From Rhodamnia argentea (Eukaryota > Streptophyta > Magnoliopsida > Myrtales > Myrtaceae), in assembly GCF_020921035.1 (NCBI RefSeq), contig NC_063153.1:10974001-11038000 (forward strand): DNA of 64,000 bases. Reading direction: 5' to 3'. Within the stretch, counting starts at the first letter, position 1. Every line of letters begins with the position of its first letter. The position numbers were made by a program, and so were the translations under genes. This document shows, in pieces, positions 50,218 through 62,562 of this stretch. The notes below the pieces were generated by a model. The model made no database searches. It saw only the letters and a program-made list of their open reading frames with translations, and was not told where the DNA came from.

Positions 50218-52768
50218 TCATTGGATGGACACGGTCATGGCCTCTTCAGCAGGTGCAGAGTCGGTGGCGACCGATTTTTTCACGAGGGACTTGGGAATGT
50301 CGAGGTAGTCTTGAGGACATCGCTGTTGAGGGTGCGACAACAGCATGCACATGTGACGGAAGAGGATGCGCGTCAGGCCCTGACCGCTCTCGTGGATGTG
50401 GCCTTCGTATTCGCTCACGTGTTCGAGCGCGTCGACGAGGGCATCATAGACCTGCTGCGGGCAATTTTCTGGTCCGGGCTTGTCGTGGAGGTAGATGACA
50501 TCCAGAGTGAAGAGCTTTTGGTTAAATGGCCATTGGTGCTGAGGCTGTAGGGATGATCTGCAGTACATGAGAATCTGACGCCAACAGAAGCACCATAACC
50601 ATGTTAGATCTCAATGAGAACAAAGGAAACGGCATAATACCGCTAGTACAAATAGATGTTCCAAAAGGGATAAAAAGAAGAAAGAGAGTCTTCCTTTTTC
50701 ACACCGAATCTTTTCAAAAAGGGGGGTGAGCTTAAAAATTGGCAGAAAGAAATCTAGCAATTTAACGAACTTTGGCATAAAAAACAAGAAAAAAGTTTCT
50801 AGACATTTGGGCAACTTACTAGACAGCGAAGCAGCTCTATGCTACATATTAATAGAAGCGGAACTGATATACATGCCTAGGCATTGATTAAGCAAGACGA
50901 CAAGCACCTATTGCTTTGTACAATCACCAGCCATCACTTACCACCCTGAAAATTCTATTTTGTACACGAGATTTCTTCGCCTCATGAGCCGCGATTCGGA
51001 ATAGCTGCGTTAAATCTGCATGACCGCAAGCTGAGGTAGCTGAAAGACTCCGAACTGCAGCAGCTGCAGACTCTACGTCACTGCTGAACTCCTTACGGAG
51101 CTTCAAAATAGGAAATAAGGGAAAAAGATCAAACAAGTAATGATTTATGTAATATTAAACATAAGGGTTTGGCAATTCATTGCCAGCTTTGTCTTGCTCT
51201 GTCTATGTGCTTGATCTACATTATAGTTACTTTGAATGGATACTGCATCTTGAGTTATGTAAGAGATACTTGCAACAATATAAAATAGCATTCCGAAACA
51301 CAGTCAGATCACAATGTCATGGTTGGGTTAAAAGCAGCTCTGTGCTAAAAGTAGCCTTATTAGTAACTGCACAATCTTATTTCAGGCTCTATTATCATAT
51401 TTCAAGCACGGCTTACAAGTACGAAAGGGCTCTCCCTCTCATCAGTTAAACACCACGGCTCCCTGGGGCTATTCTAACATAAACTAGTAACAGCACTTTG
51501 TGCCTCGGCAGCAATAGCAGGCACGGGCACCATTTTCAAAACATAGTTTAGAAATTCATTCTACCTCTGCACATTCCCTGACAAGAGAACAGCGAAAGAC
51601 ACAGACATGAATGCTTTCTAACAAGGATCAGTGGTGCAACCAGGAACCAAATACTATCCTATGGAGGCATTCTAGGGTGTTGGTTAATTTCCTAAGATTC
51701 CGTAGGCATGGGTTTCCCTCTGGCTCAAAATATGCAGAACATGCAATGACAAACATCAGTGTTTCCATTCAATAACTTCTCAGCTTGAGCATACGAAGAG
51801 CTTACGCATGCGACGTCCAAAATTGAGCAAGAACGCCAGTCATCCATGAGAAACATAAAAGCCTAAGTCCTATAGTCGCCCCATAATACGCACACTACCA
51901 AAATTCATTGTAAAAACAGCATCGAGCAAGCACATTCACTCCTTGTTATGGAAATTAGCTCAAATGTCAGAAAACTTAGAGTCCACCTCGAAAGAAATTT
52001 TCGGTGGTTGCTGGGAATTGGGCATTCTATTGCGAAGTCATTTCTGCTTCTTCAGTGACTAGCGTAGCTCTGATACGTTAGCATTCAAAAGAAGCATTGG
52101 ATGGGAGCACAAGCAAATCAAAACCTGGATTTCTAAGAAGCTGCCGTCGGATATGCTCCCGCACTGCACCTCGATTCTTCCACTTTCGATATGGAAGATG
52201 TATTTACTCTACTGATGTAGTGATCTTAAAATTCGAAAACTATATCAAGCAAATTACCTCATTCTAGAGGGAATCAAGTCAACCCTAACATGCCAGTAAA
52301 AAGGGAAAAGCAGGCAGCTTACTAATCCCTAAATCACGCTGAAATACCACTATCAGAGACACTTCTTGCAGGCAAATTCAAAGCACGTCACAGAACCAAA
52401 CCCTAGCAATCACCCGAATCCTCCGGGAACAACTCTCGGAACACAACCAAGTAACCATTTTTCCTAAAAATCAGAAGGGCGAAAGCCGAGAGCCACCGTA
52501 CCCAGGAAGCGGATTTGGAGAGGGTGGCGAAGGCGAAGCGGTGGTCGGGGTTGATGGCGAGCTTGGAGTGGACGAAGAGGAGGATGGACTGCTTGATGGT
52601 GTCGAGCCTGGTTAAGGGGCGGCCGTTGGGGCCGGCCACCTTCATCTCGACGAGGGACTCGGCGTCGACGTCGACGCAGAAGAGTATGTCCTCGCTGCTT
52701 ATCCGCGACGGCTTCAGGGCGTAGCGAGGCGGCGCTGAGGAGGCGTCTCCCTCCACTCCCTCCATCAT
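50218..52768 (-). CDS. BRISC and BRCA1-A complex member 1 (BABAM1/MERIT40-like)
   Basis: Three exons on the minus strand (52502-52768, 50942-51100, 50218-50574) join in phase 0 to encode 260 residues. Exon 1 has SEDILFCVDVDAESLVEMKV, SILLFVHSKLAINPDHRFAF and LSKSASW. Exon 2 has FSSDVESAAAAVRSLSATSA and LTQLFRIAAHEAKK. Exon 3 has ILMYCRSSLQPQHQWPFNQK, LFTLDVIYLHDKPGPENCPQ and RILFRHMCMLLSHPQQRC. This is the von Willebrand A-like scaffold known in animals as MERIT40/NBA1, which holds together the K63-specific deubiquitinase complexes BRISC and BRCA1-A. The plant protein is presumed to work with the BRCC36 homologue in DNA repair; that function is from family knowledge. The start is one of two adjacent ATGs straight after a GA-rich leader. 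Confidence 0.92.
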
Positions 52769-53159
52769 CTCTCTCTCTCTCTCCTTCTCTCTCTCGCAGC
52801 TGGCCGATAGTCGCGATCGCTCGATTTTGAGACTCCGCAGTGACCAGTCCTGGGCGACATGGGAGGATGCTCCAGAGTCCAGATCGGATCGTTGAGCTGC
52901 TCCGGGCCCGGTGTCATATCCGACCCGAATTTGCGCGCTCTTTATTAATCAACTTTTAATAAGGAAAAATACTATGATTGCTAATACCAAAAGAATGTCC
53001 AAATATTTGTTCGACAGCTTCATCGACGAAATCCTATTAAAATTAAGGTGGCCACAGTACCAAGGTTGCTAAATGCGGGAGCTGAATTTTGTTTGGGTTT
53101 CGATTTTTTTTTTTTTTTGGAAACATGGAAAGGATTTTATGTTAAAGGAGATTTACAAA

Positions 53160-53400
53160 ATACGAATAGTGTTTGGTAAATTGTAATGTGAAAATGCATT
53201 ACGAAGCAGCTTTGATTTATATGGTGTTAGTAAAAAATCCCACTTTATAAAAGGACTTTGGCTATTAAAAAAAAAAAAAAGCCTCAAACCAGCGAAGGGC
53301 TTAGCGGCCAATAGGCCGGCGGCAAGCCAAATCTAGCACCGGCTGCCACCGGAGATCGTAAGGGTCGCACGACCTCCGGTAGCTTGAGATAAGGACAATT
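53160..53400. repeat. Fragment related to the VPS32-intron TIR element
   Basis: Shares the order of motifs with 1100-1340: GTTAGTAAAAA, a GGACTTTGG run, an A-rich stretch, then AAACCAGCGAAGG with GGCGGCAAGCC and GTCGCACGACC (compare GGACCAGCAAAGG, TGCCGGCAAACC and GTCGCACGACC). Termini were not identified, so it is probably truncated. Confidence 0.5.
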
Positions 53401-55411
53401 CCGGAGTCGTGAAAGTTTAGCAAGGGCTAAATAGAAGGAGCCGCATAGGGCAGCTTTAAATTCTTAGTAATCATTTATGTAATTGTTGATTGGGGCTATA
53501 AATATCTATCTCGTTTTTTTTTTTCGATATAATTTACGTCACGGCCATCGATTATTCTCAGTATTTGTGCTTCTAAGTTTTTGTCTTCGTTGATCTTTGT
53601 AATGGCTGTTGATATCCATTCTAGTATTTGATTAATCAGGCTGCAGGGTTAAGGGAAGCTCAAAGACCATCATCCCATGTGTTCTGAGATTAAGTGGGAC
53701 TCACCCGTGTTTTGCAGAGGATTTCTTGATACCAACTGATGGAATGCATCAGGTGTCTCAAGCTCTCTCAACCGCACGAGATGGTTCAGTTGAGCGGGGT
53801 TAAAGTCGGCGACTTGCCTGTAAAAGACCCTTGGTTTGCCCCCTTATTTCGGGGGAAGCTCTCTGATAGGAACTTCAATATCCTCATGAGATTCTGAGCA
53901 GAATTCGAAGTTAGAGCGCGAGGAAATTGCCATTTGTGGGCAGACTTCAACTCATCAATTCAATTATCTACAGCGTTGTCTGGAGAAGATCATCACGAGA
54001 ACTGAGTTAAAGTGTTGCTCCTGCCTTCCTCTGGTCAGGGTCTGATGTACACGCACCAGGGCAGCCACAGGTCAGGCGGGCAAACGCGTGCTAGCCAAGA
54101 AAGAAGGCGGCTTGGCTACTAATCAGTTCGTGCCGCTGGAATAAGGCATCAGCCATGACGCTTTGGCGTGGCTTTTGCTTGTGTTAACCTGGGTCTTCTT
54201 GGATTTGCTTTTGGGTGAAGCAGCGTCTTATTAAAGGAAGAAGCTTTTTGGAGCATCGAGGTCCCCGCAAGCTCTTCTTCTTATGCTTGGAGAGAACTTC
54301 CAAATAAGAAAAGGAGACATTTAAGCCTCACATCAAGTGCCATTGGGGATTGGAAAGAGATATTCTTCTATGGTTCCATCCTTAGCACCATTGCTTTGTG
54401 GCATCCTGATTGGTTTTACTTCCCCAGGACTCCTCCTCTGGGCTCTCTCTTTCAAATGCCAAGGTTGCTAATGTGATCTTGAATAATTCACGGGTCTCCA
54501 TTCAAGCCCTCAATCTGTGGCGCCCTTAACTACAGTTGGGAAACCTAGAAATAAGAAGATCTTACGTCGCCTCTCTCTCGTCTCACGTTACATTGCCGAC
54601 ATCTTTCTCGTACAGGGGTTCAATGATGCAATGGCAGACCCAAGTTGTTTCCCAGTTTATCAGAGTTGGAGTTGGGGCCTGTTTGTAATCGTTCCAGTTC
54701 CATTTTTTACTTCTCTTTCTAGTCATCGTCGAAACCCACATGCATGCTCAGGCAACAATGCGGTGAAGAACGAACGAACGAACGAAAATGACCAAAACAA
54801 AAAATGTAGCTACTTCAAATTTGAAGGGAACCATGGAGGGTTGCCTCCAATCGTGAGTGTAGCAAAAATCTGTAGGCACCATGCAAAAGGTGTTTTGCCT
54901 TCTCAGAAATTCTTTCAGCAACAAAACACCCGTGTCTGACTGGAGTGCCAAAAAATTTGTAGGCTCAAACCTCGATGGCACAACGCAAAGAAAAGACAGC
55001 CCCCAAAAAAAAAAAAAGATCACCACTTTCCAAATCCGAGAAACAGATAGACAAATTCGTCGAATAAAGGATTCGAGAGTGGCTCCGCGAAATCCGATCC
55101 GCGCGAGCCCAGCAACGTCTCAGGATTTATCAAGACACGCCAGAGCACGCGCGATGCACGGAGCGAGGATGTGGCCGGGTATTGTGTCGTGGGAGCTACG
55201 GAGGTAAAAAGAGTCCCAAGGATCTTCAGCCGGCCGCCCAAAGGTTTCCTCTCGGCTCCAAGCGGCAGACAGGCCACCATGGACGGGTGTGCCCGCTGTT
55301 GACTCGGATTATGGAGCCATTTCGACCGATTCGCGATCGACGATCGAGCAAAAACACTGACGTAAAAGTACTACAGGGAACAATCAACAGAACGCGGTTC
55401 TCACCCAATAC

Positions 55412-55520
55412 CTGACCACCGATCTCCACGAGAGCTCGCGAGCCCCGTCGACCCAAGAGAGGTCGGAGCTTGGGGAAACCCTAGCGCTTCGTTCTGCCCT
55501 TCTTATAGTGTGGTGGGTGG
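55412..55520 (-). promoter_or_regulatory. Unassigned promoter and first exon with a splice donor
   Basis: On the minus strand, CACTATAAGAAGGGC (near 55510) is followed about 25 bp on by GCTAGGGTTTCCCC, a form common at plant 5' ends. Then comes a short open frame (MGRRGSRALVEIGGQ) ending at a GTATTG donor near 55411. I could not find convincing downstream exons before 52.9 kb. It may be a real start of an unrecognised or non-coding transcript, or a remnant promoter. Confidence 0.3.
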
Positions 55521-56543
55521 GGATCAGGAGCAAGTCCTCCTTCCCCGCACGCTTCTCCTGACCGCAGCGACATCGGATGCTCTTGGGCTCTTCCCCTTCT
55601 CGACTTGAGGCCCAGAAAAAAGACGGCGGCGGTGTTGTTATTATTATTTATTTTTATTTTTTTGTCAAATGGACGGTGTTATTTTATTTTATTTTTTTTT
55701 TTTTTTTTTTGGGTCGAAATGGGCGATGTTATTTCAAATGTTCATTTTGTGCGCGTTCGAAAATATATTGTCGTAATTTGAATATATGTCCTTGCCTTTT
55801 TACCTATTGCTTTTGCAAGCAGCAAGGGAATTCTCTCTTCTTCTTCTTCTTCTTCCCTCTCTTTTTGAGGTAATTAAGCGCGTATACTTCAGCTAGCACA
55901 TACTTTTTTTCTGGGCAAAATGGCAAGCACTGCAATGATGAGTAAACCCTTGTATAGCGACTCTACTTGGACCATTGTATTGTATAATCTTCTCTATAAT
56001 GGATAAGGCAGAGACTGATCCCCTCTCATCAACCTAAAAAAATAGCAGATGAGTGGGCTTCAACGTAACCATGGTAAGGCCGACTCTAAAGCATAGCAAA
56101 CTCTGCTTGTCCACATTTCTTTCTTAGCTTACAAACCCCGACCTTTCACGAGAAACAAGAACAACATTGCCGCCGACGGGGGAAAACCCACCTCGACAGT
56201 GACATCCGCCACCCAACTCGAAGGAATGAAATTTAATCATGCGACGGGGATGGCGGGTTTTGAAAACCATTCATCACGTAAACACACTTGCGAAGTTCAT
56301 CCACCGCCATAGATACCAAAATACACCTTTCCAGCAGTCACAAACATCATAAGGTCCACATCATGAAAAGAGTATTAACATGCAGGCATCATACACACTA
56401 ATCCAAAATCAACAAAGCACAAAACATGGATAACAAGTATCCTACAGCATAAGTTCTTCTACAACCACGAGACTAACTAAACTTGACAACAGCGAGTGCG
56501 GCATCAAAACTATACCAGGATATCGCAACATTTCTGCCTGTAA

Positions 56544-59500
56544 TCAACTCTGGGGCGACGTTTTCGCAGACGAACTCTGTTGAGCAGCCTGCGAAGCAGG
56601 TGCAGTGTCGTAAGAACCCCGAGCGCTGCCACCCCCGGCTCCAACATCAGCTGCATAAGCAGGAGGTTGCGGATAACCGCCAACGTAGCTGTTATATGGA
56701 GGTTGCTGCTGCCCATAGCCCGGCTGAGGTGCAGGCGCTGCACCATAAGGCGGAGCTCCATATCCTGAAGGAGGACCACGTTGGGCAGCAGAATCGGGCT
56801 GAGAGTAGCCTGACGGTGGTGGCTGAGTCTGGGGATAACCTGGTTGCCCACTAGGGGCCTGACTATAGCCTCCTGGTGTGCTTGGAGACTGTTGAGCTCC
56901 ATAAGCCGGAGCATTAGCAGGTGGCTTCTGGGCTTGAGGTTGTCCATAACCCGCCGCATACGCAGTCGATTGGTTGCCATAGCCAGCTTGAGAAGTTGGG
57001 GGCATGCCATAACCCGCTTGGCCAGTTCCCTGGGGAGGATAGCCAGCAAGGGTTGGGTTGGGTGGCTGACTGGCACCGTATCCTGGCTGACCAGCAGTGG
57101 AAGGCTGGACCGGTGGTGGTGCCTGAGCAGAATCCCCTTGAGCTCCATAGGAAGGAGTATGACCTTCTTGCCCTGGATTTGTGCCATAGCCAGTCGCAGT
57201 GTTGTAACCTTGTTGCTGATCATAAGGAGGCTGCTGACTGTAACCGGACTGAGGTGCATGATAACCACCATATCCATCCTGTGTATATCCTTGCCCTTGC
57301 TGTGGATAGGAAGTAGCCGGTGGCTGGCTGTAATTGTAAACTGAGCTGTCCGCCCCTCCTGTAGGACCACTTGGGGTTTGCTGTTGCTGTGTTGGAGGCT
57401 GCTGGCCATAATAATCGTACCCACCTCCCTGTGCAGTGTGCTGAGAAGGTGGGACTGCGGACTGATCCCAGCCAGAAGGATATCCACCAGACGTTGGTTG
57501 GGGAGGATAACCTCCGTACTGTGGCTGGGCCATGTTATATTGGGGTGGAGCACCTGCATACATCCCTGGTTGTGCATAGCCACCATAACCAGGTTGCTGC
57601 ATTTGTGGAGGGCCAGGGGGAGCCCAGCTTGCAGGAGGTCTCGCCTGATAACCTTGCTGGGGGTATCCTCCAGCCATTGAGGAATTTCTCATTCGATTCT
57701 GCAAGGAAAAAGATTTTTCATATGAACAAGGTCGATGCTTTCAATCCTCACATAATGCATAGGCAATGAAAGGCATTGTATATACAACTTAACATTCACA
57801 AATAAAGGAGTAAAATACAACAATCAGCAGATAAAAGCATAAAACACAAAAGCAGTAAGTACAATGTAAAAGCATCAAGATTATTTTGTATCGAGAGAGT
57901 TGTGGACACCTACATACCGTATGGTGGTTGTAATTATTGAGTTACTCCAGCAGAGGTCCATCCTCACCCTATTTTAAAGGGAATGGTACAAACAGAGGCA
58001 AAAACTACAGAGCTACTTCCGCTAAAAATAAACAGGCAAGGGCATATATAAGCTTCTTAGCAATATAGAGATGCCGAGGTCGTATAATTCTCTAATCAAC
58101 GTGATTATCATCAAAGATTCCTAAACCCACATTCAAGACATACAGGATTCAATACACCTTGTGCATCAAGATGCTATATATCAACGGGTGCTAAAATTCA
58201 TATGACCGAAATCAGGCAAGTAGGTGCCGCTGCACTTCTGCAAGACGAGCAGAATTGTTGCTTCCATGGAACCCAGGTGTTGCAACAGGACATTCCAGCA
58301 GGCATGGTGCTCGAAGCAGTGGTTTACCGTAGTTACCACGGAAAGAAAACACATCTTCACAGCATTATGAGAAAGTAGCATAAACAAGTAATAATTTGCA
58401 CAATTCATGCCATAAGTTGCCAGCTTCACAATACCGACATTTATGGCAAAACTCATGAAGCCAACATGACACAACAATTTATGCAGAACCTCAGGATATT
58501 ATCTCAGCAACTAACCAAAACACTAGAAAAATTACCGCTGGGGGGATTAAGATATTTGAAGTTAAGCCAATAGTCAAAAAGATTAACTGATGAGTACTAG
58601 ATGAGAAATAGTTTCGGGGATTAACCTGATGGAAAACAGAATGACCAGAAACAACAGGAAATTAGAAAGACTTCTCAGCATTATAAATGCAATATAACTT
58701 ACTAATGAACATTGTGTATGACATTTTCAGTTTCCATTTCATGCTTACTACCCGTGAGCATACCGAAAATATCTCTAAATATGATGAAAGTGACTTAAAT
58801 TCAGTATCATAGCTAATTGGGTTTTGATAAGGCAATCGTATTCACAATTAAGCAATGCATTTATCAATATCATATCCTGACCCAATGACAACTTCGTCAA
58901 GGGTAACCACGCTCAAGATTCATCATCCAATTGTGTTGGATATCAACTCCAATGACAAATATCCCCGAAAAGATGATCTTCGCACCTTCCCCCCACGGTA
59001 GCACTTCTTAAAAATGAGATCGGAACCATACCAGAGCAATGTTGAGAAAACACCAACATAGAGTTCGATGTTGGTGTCACCAACAGTTGAAAAGACACTA
59101 AACCCTACAATATTTCCCAAGAACATCATCAGTAAATATTATGTGCAACTACTAAGCACTATCAAGGCTAGAAGTGGCAAATATCCCAATATCATGCGCT
59201 AGGAAACGACATCCCAACGTTATGAGATAGGAAGCAACTACCAACTCGCGTATGTGTATATCATAACACTACAATATCCGCAGAACTTCATGAACCTGCA
59301 ATGCCCTAGTAATAACACGAGTGAAAGCTCTATACCAGAAACTGATCCGCCAAGCAGCACTTATCCTCGCAGAGTTAATAATCATCCTCTATGATCAATT
59401 CATCAATAACATCCATCAATAATCCACCAGCAATCCAGCTAACTCAATTATATGAAGCAGCTGAGAACAGGCGAGTTCAATCCATGTAGTCACGAGTCAA

Positions 59501-62477
59501 TGGTTAAGAGACCAAATTAATTGGAAGTGCATAATTAACATCTAATACAAAATATCCAATTGATCCTGAAGCAGGTCGCAATCCTGTTAACATCCTAAAC
59601 CGTGTTGAATAACTCATGACGCTAGCAATTACTCATCTCACTTAACTATAGAAGTTTTTTCAATACACAAAAATGACTGAAGACCTGAAACGGCGGAACC
59701 ATCCTACACTCAGAAGTTAATGATCCTTGCACAATTCAGAATTTGTAAATTCCAATGATGGTATGGAGTAATTGAAAGTTTCGCAAAAAAAATACATAAG
59801 ATGTACAAAAGTTCAAACAAAATTCCCCAGTATCAATACGTTAGTGAAGGTGGATATCCATTGCAACAAAAGCGGTCACAGTTTCACCAGTGCAAAGTAA
59901 AAAGCGAGCTTTTGAAAGTTTAAAGCACTATTAAAACAGCGGGATAGTTCAGAATCCAATAGAAACAAGGTTCCTCAGCAGCCACTTGGGTTTCCCATAC
60001 AACAAGCACCAAAATACACAGAACCCATGCACATATACACAGAGCTACTGACATTCAGAATGATCAACATCACAGCAAACATAATGTAAAAGCAACAAAT
60101 GCAATCATTCACTTAATAGGCCAAATCAACACCAGTAACTGTGCAATTTAGTCTTCCCTTTCTTTTTGTCCTTCCTTATTTGCTTTTCATCTTTTCTATT
60201 TGTATTTCTCTATTTATTTCTCTCTCGTTATCCAAATCAGAACTGGAACGGCTTTAACAAGAGAGCTATTAATCCTATCCTCTTACAAAAAATAGAGGAC
60301 AGAATGCACTAGGATAAAACTGATACTGTAATAAAGAGATATGATAAAAGCTGGGATTGTCCAACACAGGAAGCCGTTCTTTATGAAATGACTTAAGGCA
60401 CTGAAAAAATAAAACTAGTCCATAGAGGGGCTAGAATTTTATTCAGATTGCGCAAATAATTAAGCAAGTACCAAACAGCCAGAACGAAAAATGGCACAAA
60501 ATCCTCAGCTCTTTCATTCCCAGTTTAACTCTATTTCTTTGTCACTGTGAAGTATTCTACATCAACAATCAAATTATCCAACAAAATCTTGGTGGCAAGA
60601 TTTCTAAATTGTAAGACCGAACAAACAGAGAGACAGACATGTTCTGTATGGCAGCAATCATAGACCCCACATACCTCACTAATAACTTCATTAACCAACT
60701 GTTTTGCAGCCTCAATCTGTTCACTTGTGCCATCAATATACAAGTTCCTGTCTATTGCTGGATCACCCGGGGGAAGGTGTAAGGGTACGACCTGGATAAA
60801 ATATGACAAACGCATGAAAGTTCATAATTACTGCCCCATTAAAGAAACATATTTATCCCCACAAGCTAATGCAAAACTTAGGGTATTGTCATCTGTAAAT
60901 TTAAATCCAATAAACAAGCAACGAGTAGAAATAAGAAAACAAAAAGGATGAACTAAGTAAAAATAGTGCGTTAGATTGTATATCATACCTGAATACGAGC
61001 ACCAGTCCTGGCTTGCATGTTTTTAATTGTCTCGCCACCTTTGCCAATAACTAATCCAACCTGAGAACGAGCAGCACATAGAATACTATGGCAATTGTAC
61101 ATGCATGAACCACTTAAATGCTAGAAAGACTTAAATATACCTTGTTATTTGGAACCTTCATCACAAATTGATCAGATCCAGTCTGACCAGTTACTCTTTT
61201 AGAGATTATGCCAGAGCCCCCTGCTTCAGCCTGTGAGCATGTTCAGGCTCACAATCAAGCACAATTCCAATAACAGGAGATAACAAACAGGTGATGACCT
61301 GAACAAGAACCCACCTCAGCAAGAACATCATTTATCAATTGCTCAGCCTTCGCAATTTGTTCAGGTGTGCCCATTAGTTCTACCGGCCTAGTAGGCGAAT
61401 TGGGATCCGCATCCATGTCACGGGTGACCTGAATTTTTGCCCCGGACTGGAGCTGAAGATACTTAATAGTCTCACCAGCTTTACCAATAATCACTCCAAC
61501 TCTTCCATTAGGAATATCGATTTTTTTGCTTGTCCCCTGGCCATAGCTATATGGAACAGGAATCGCTGATGGCGCACTCATCATGGGCTTCCCATCTGAA
61601 ACAACCCGTAGATGCCAAAAAGTAACCACACAAGCGTTTGCAAGAAACATGTTGATAGAACGTTGGAGGATATCAGCAAAAATTACAAGACGACAAAAAG
61701 AAGCACCGGAAGCAGCACATGATGCACTTGCTTTTTATCAAAGGACAGAAGCATAGACGACTAGTGAATAGATTTTCCAGATAGATTCATATAGCAAAAG
61801 CATCAGCTCACAGGGTCTAACAGATGAGATAAGCGACCGAGGTTGTTTTTATTATGAAATTTAGTGAAATAATGCATTTCGGAAGTGTTCCTGAGTGAAA
61901 TTTACACTCAAAACACGGCGAAACGAGAACTGACAATCAAACCGCGTAGCTGACACCTAGAAGTCTTCGAGAGTAACTCTGCGAGCACGAGCACGAGCGC
62001 AAACAGATAAACACCATAGACAGTGCATACGATTCCAGATGCATTAGGAAACAGAGGCATAACACGCGACAGAAGGGAAAATACTAGAAAAAATCATAAG
62101 CTTAAAAGGTCAAGACCTCTCTCGGTGGAGTCAAATCCGCTTCCGTTCTCAACCCTAACGCGCTTCGCATCGAATCCGCCGACGCCGGCGGCGGCCGCAG
62201 CCGCCCCGGCGCTGGCGTTGAACAGCAGCCGAGAAGCGATCTCCTGAGCCTTCTGCTTCGCGCTCTGGACCTGCGCCTGCACGTCGTCGGCGGAAGGAGG
62301 CGGCGGGACGCTCTTGTACGAGGGCGGGGCGACGCCAGAGTCGGCCGGCGACGCGGAGAGGATCGGGCCGGAGGAGAAGCCGGTCGGCCTGCGAGGGGGC
62401 GGGGAAAGAGTGGTCTGCTCCTCGTACTTGCGCTTGTTGATCCCCGCATCGGAAGAGTACTGAGCTTCGTCCGCCAT
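56544..62477 (-). CDS. Two-KH-domain RNA-binding protein, FUBP-like, with a prion-like tail
   Basis: Six exons on the minus strand (62117-62477, 61315-61595, 61141-61230, 60989-61060, 60675-60791, 56544-57698) join in phase and encode 691 residues. Residues 1-120 are a Ser/Pro/Ala-rich N-terminus starting MADEAQYSSDAGINKRKYEE. KH1 (about 144-212) has its GxxG loop as GKAG at 158-161, after IDIPNGRVGVII. KH2 (about 236-305) has GKGG at 250-253, after VMKVPNNKVGLVI, and ends TSEQIEAAKQLVNEVISE. The tail (308-691) is Tyr/Gly/Gln/Pro-rich, with many GYG, YGAP and QPGYG motifs, and ends SSSAKTSPQS. KH domains bind short single-stranded RNA or DNA. The arrangement resembles far-upstream-element-binding proteins, but with two KH domains rather than four. 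The last intron (57699-60674) is 3 kb and holds nothing I recognise. The start follows a TATA box and a GA-rich leader. Confidence 0.93.
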
Positions 62478-62554
62478 TGGGGAGATGAGAAAGAGAGAAA
62501 CCCTAGAAGCAAAGATTAGAGATAGAGATAGAGAGAGAGAGAGGGTTGCGGTGG

Positions 62555-62562
62555 TTTATATA
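62555..62562 (-). promoter_or_regulatory. TATA box of the KH-domain gene
   Basis: The minus strand reads CGTATATAAACCACC about 80 bp before the start codon. A pyrimidine-rich leader (CTCTCTCTATCTC) and a TAGGGTTTC motif follow. Transcription would start near 62528. Confidence 0.7.

Larger units (their letters stand above)
52769..56543. other. Repeat-rich region between the BRISC-subunit and KH genes
   Basis: Begins with the promoter of the BRISC-subunit gene, including a GA-rich leader at 52769-52797. A stretch at about 53160-53400 resembles the TIR element inside VPS32. From 53640 to 54950 I recognise no gene; the frame at 54517-54939 (+) has no family match. A TATA-like start site on the minus strand lies near 55510. 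The right end, near 56.5 kb, should hold the KH gene's 3' UTR. Confidence 0.4.

Noticed and set aside
54517..54939. 140-residue plus-strand open frame as a gene
   Set aside because: No family resemblance, a repetitive AACG-rich end, and no supporting splice structure.
56844..57344. Plus-strand open frame opposite the KH-gene last exon
   Set aside because: Antisense shadow of the same low-complexity exon, without any protein family features.
56510..57586. Long minus-strand open frame overlapping the last KH-gene exon in another frame
   Set aside because: The region is repetitive and codon-biased, so stops are rare in several frames. The accepted frame continues the KH domains in phase and gives the expected YG/QP tail.
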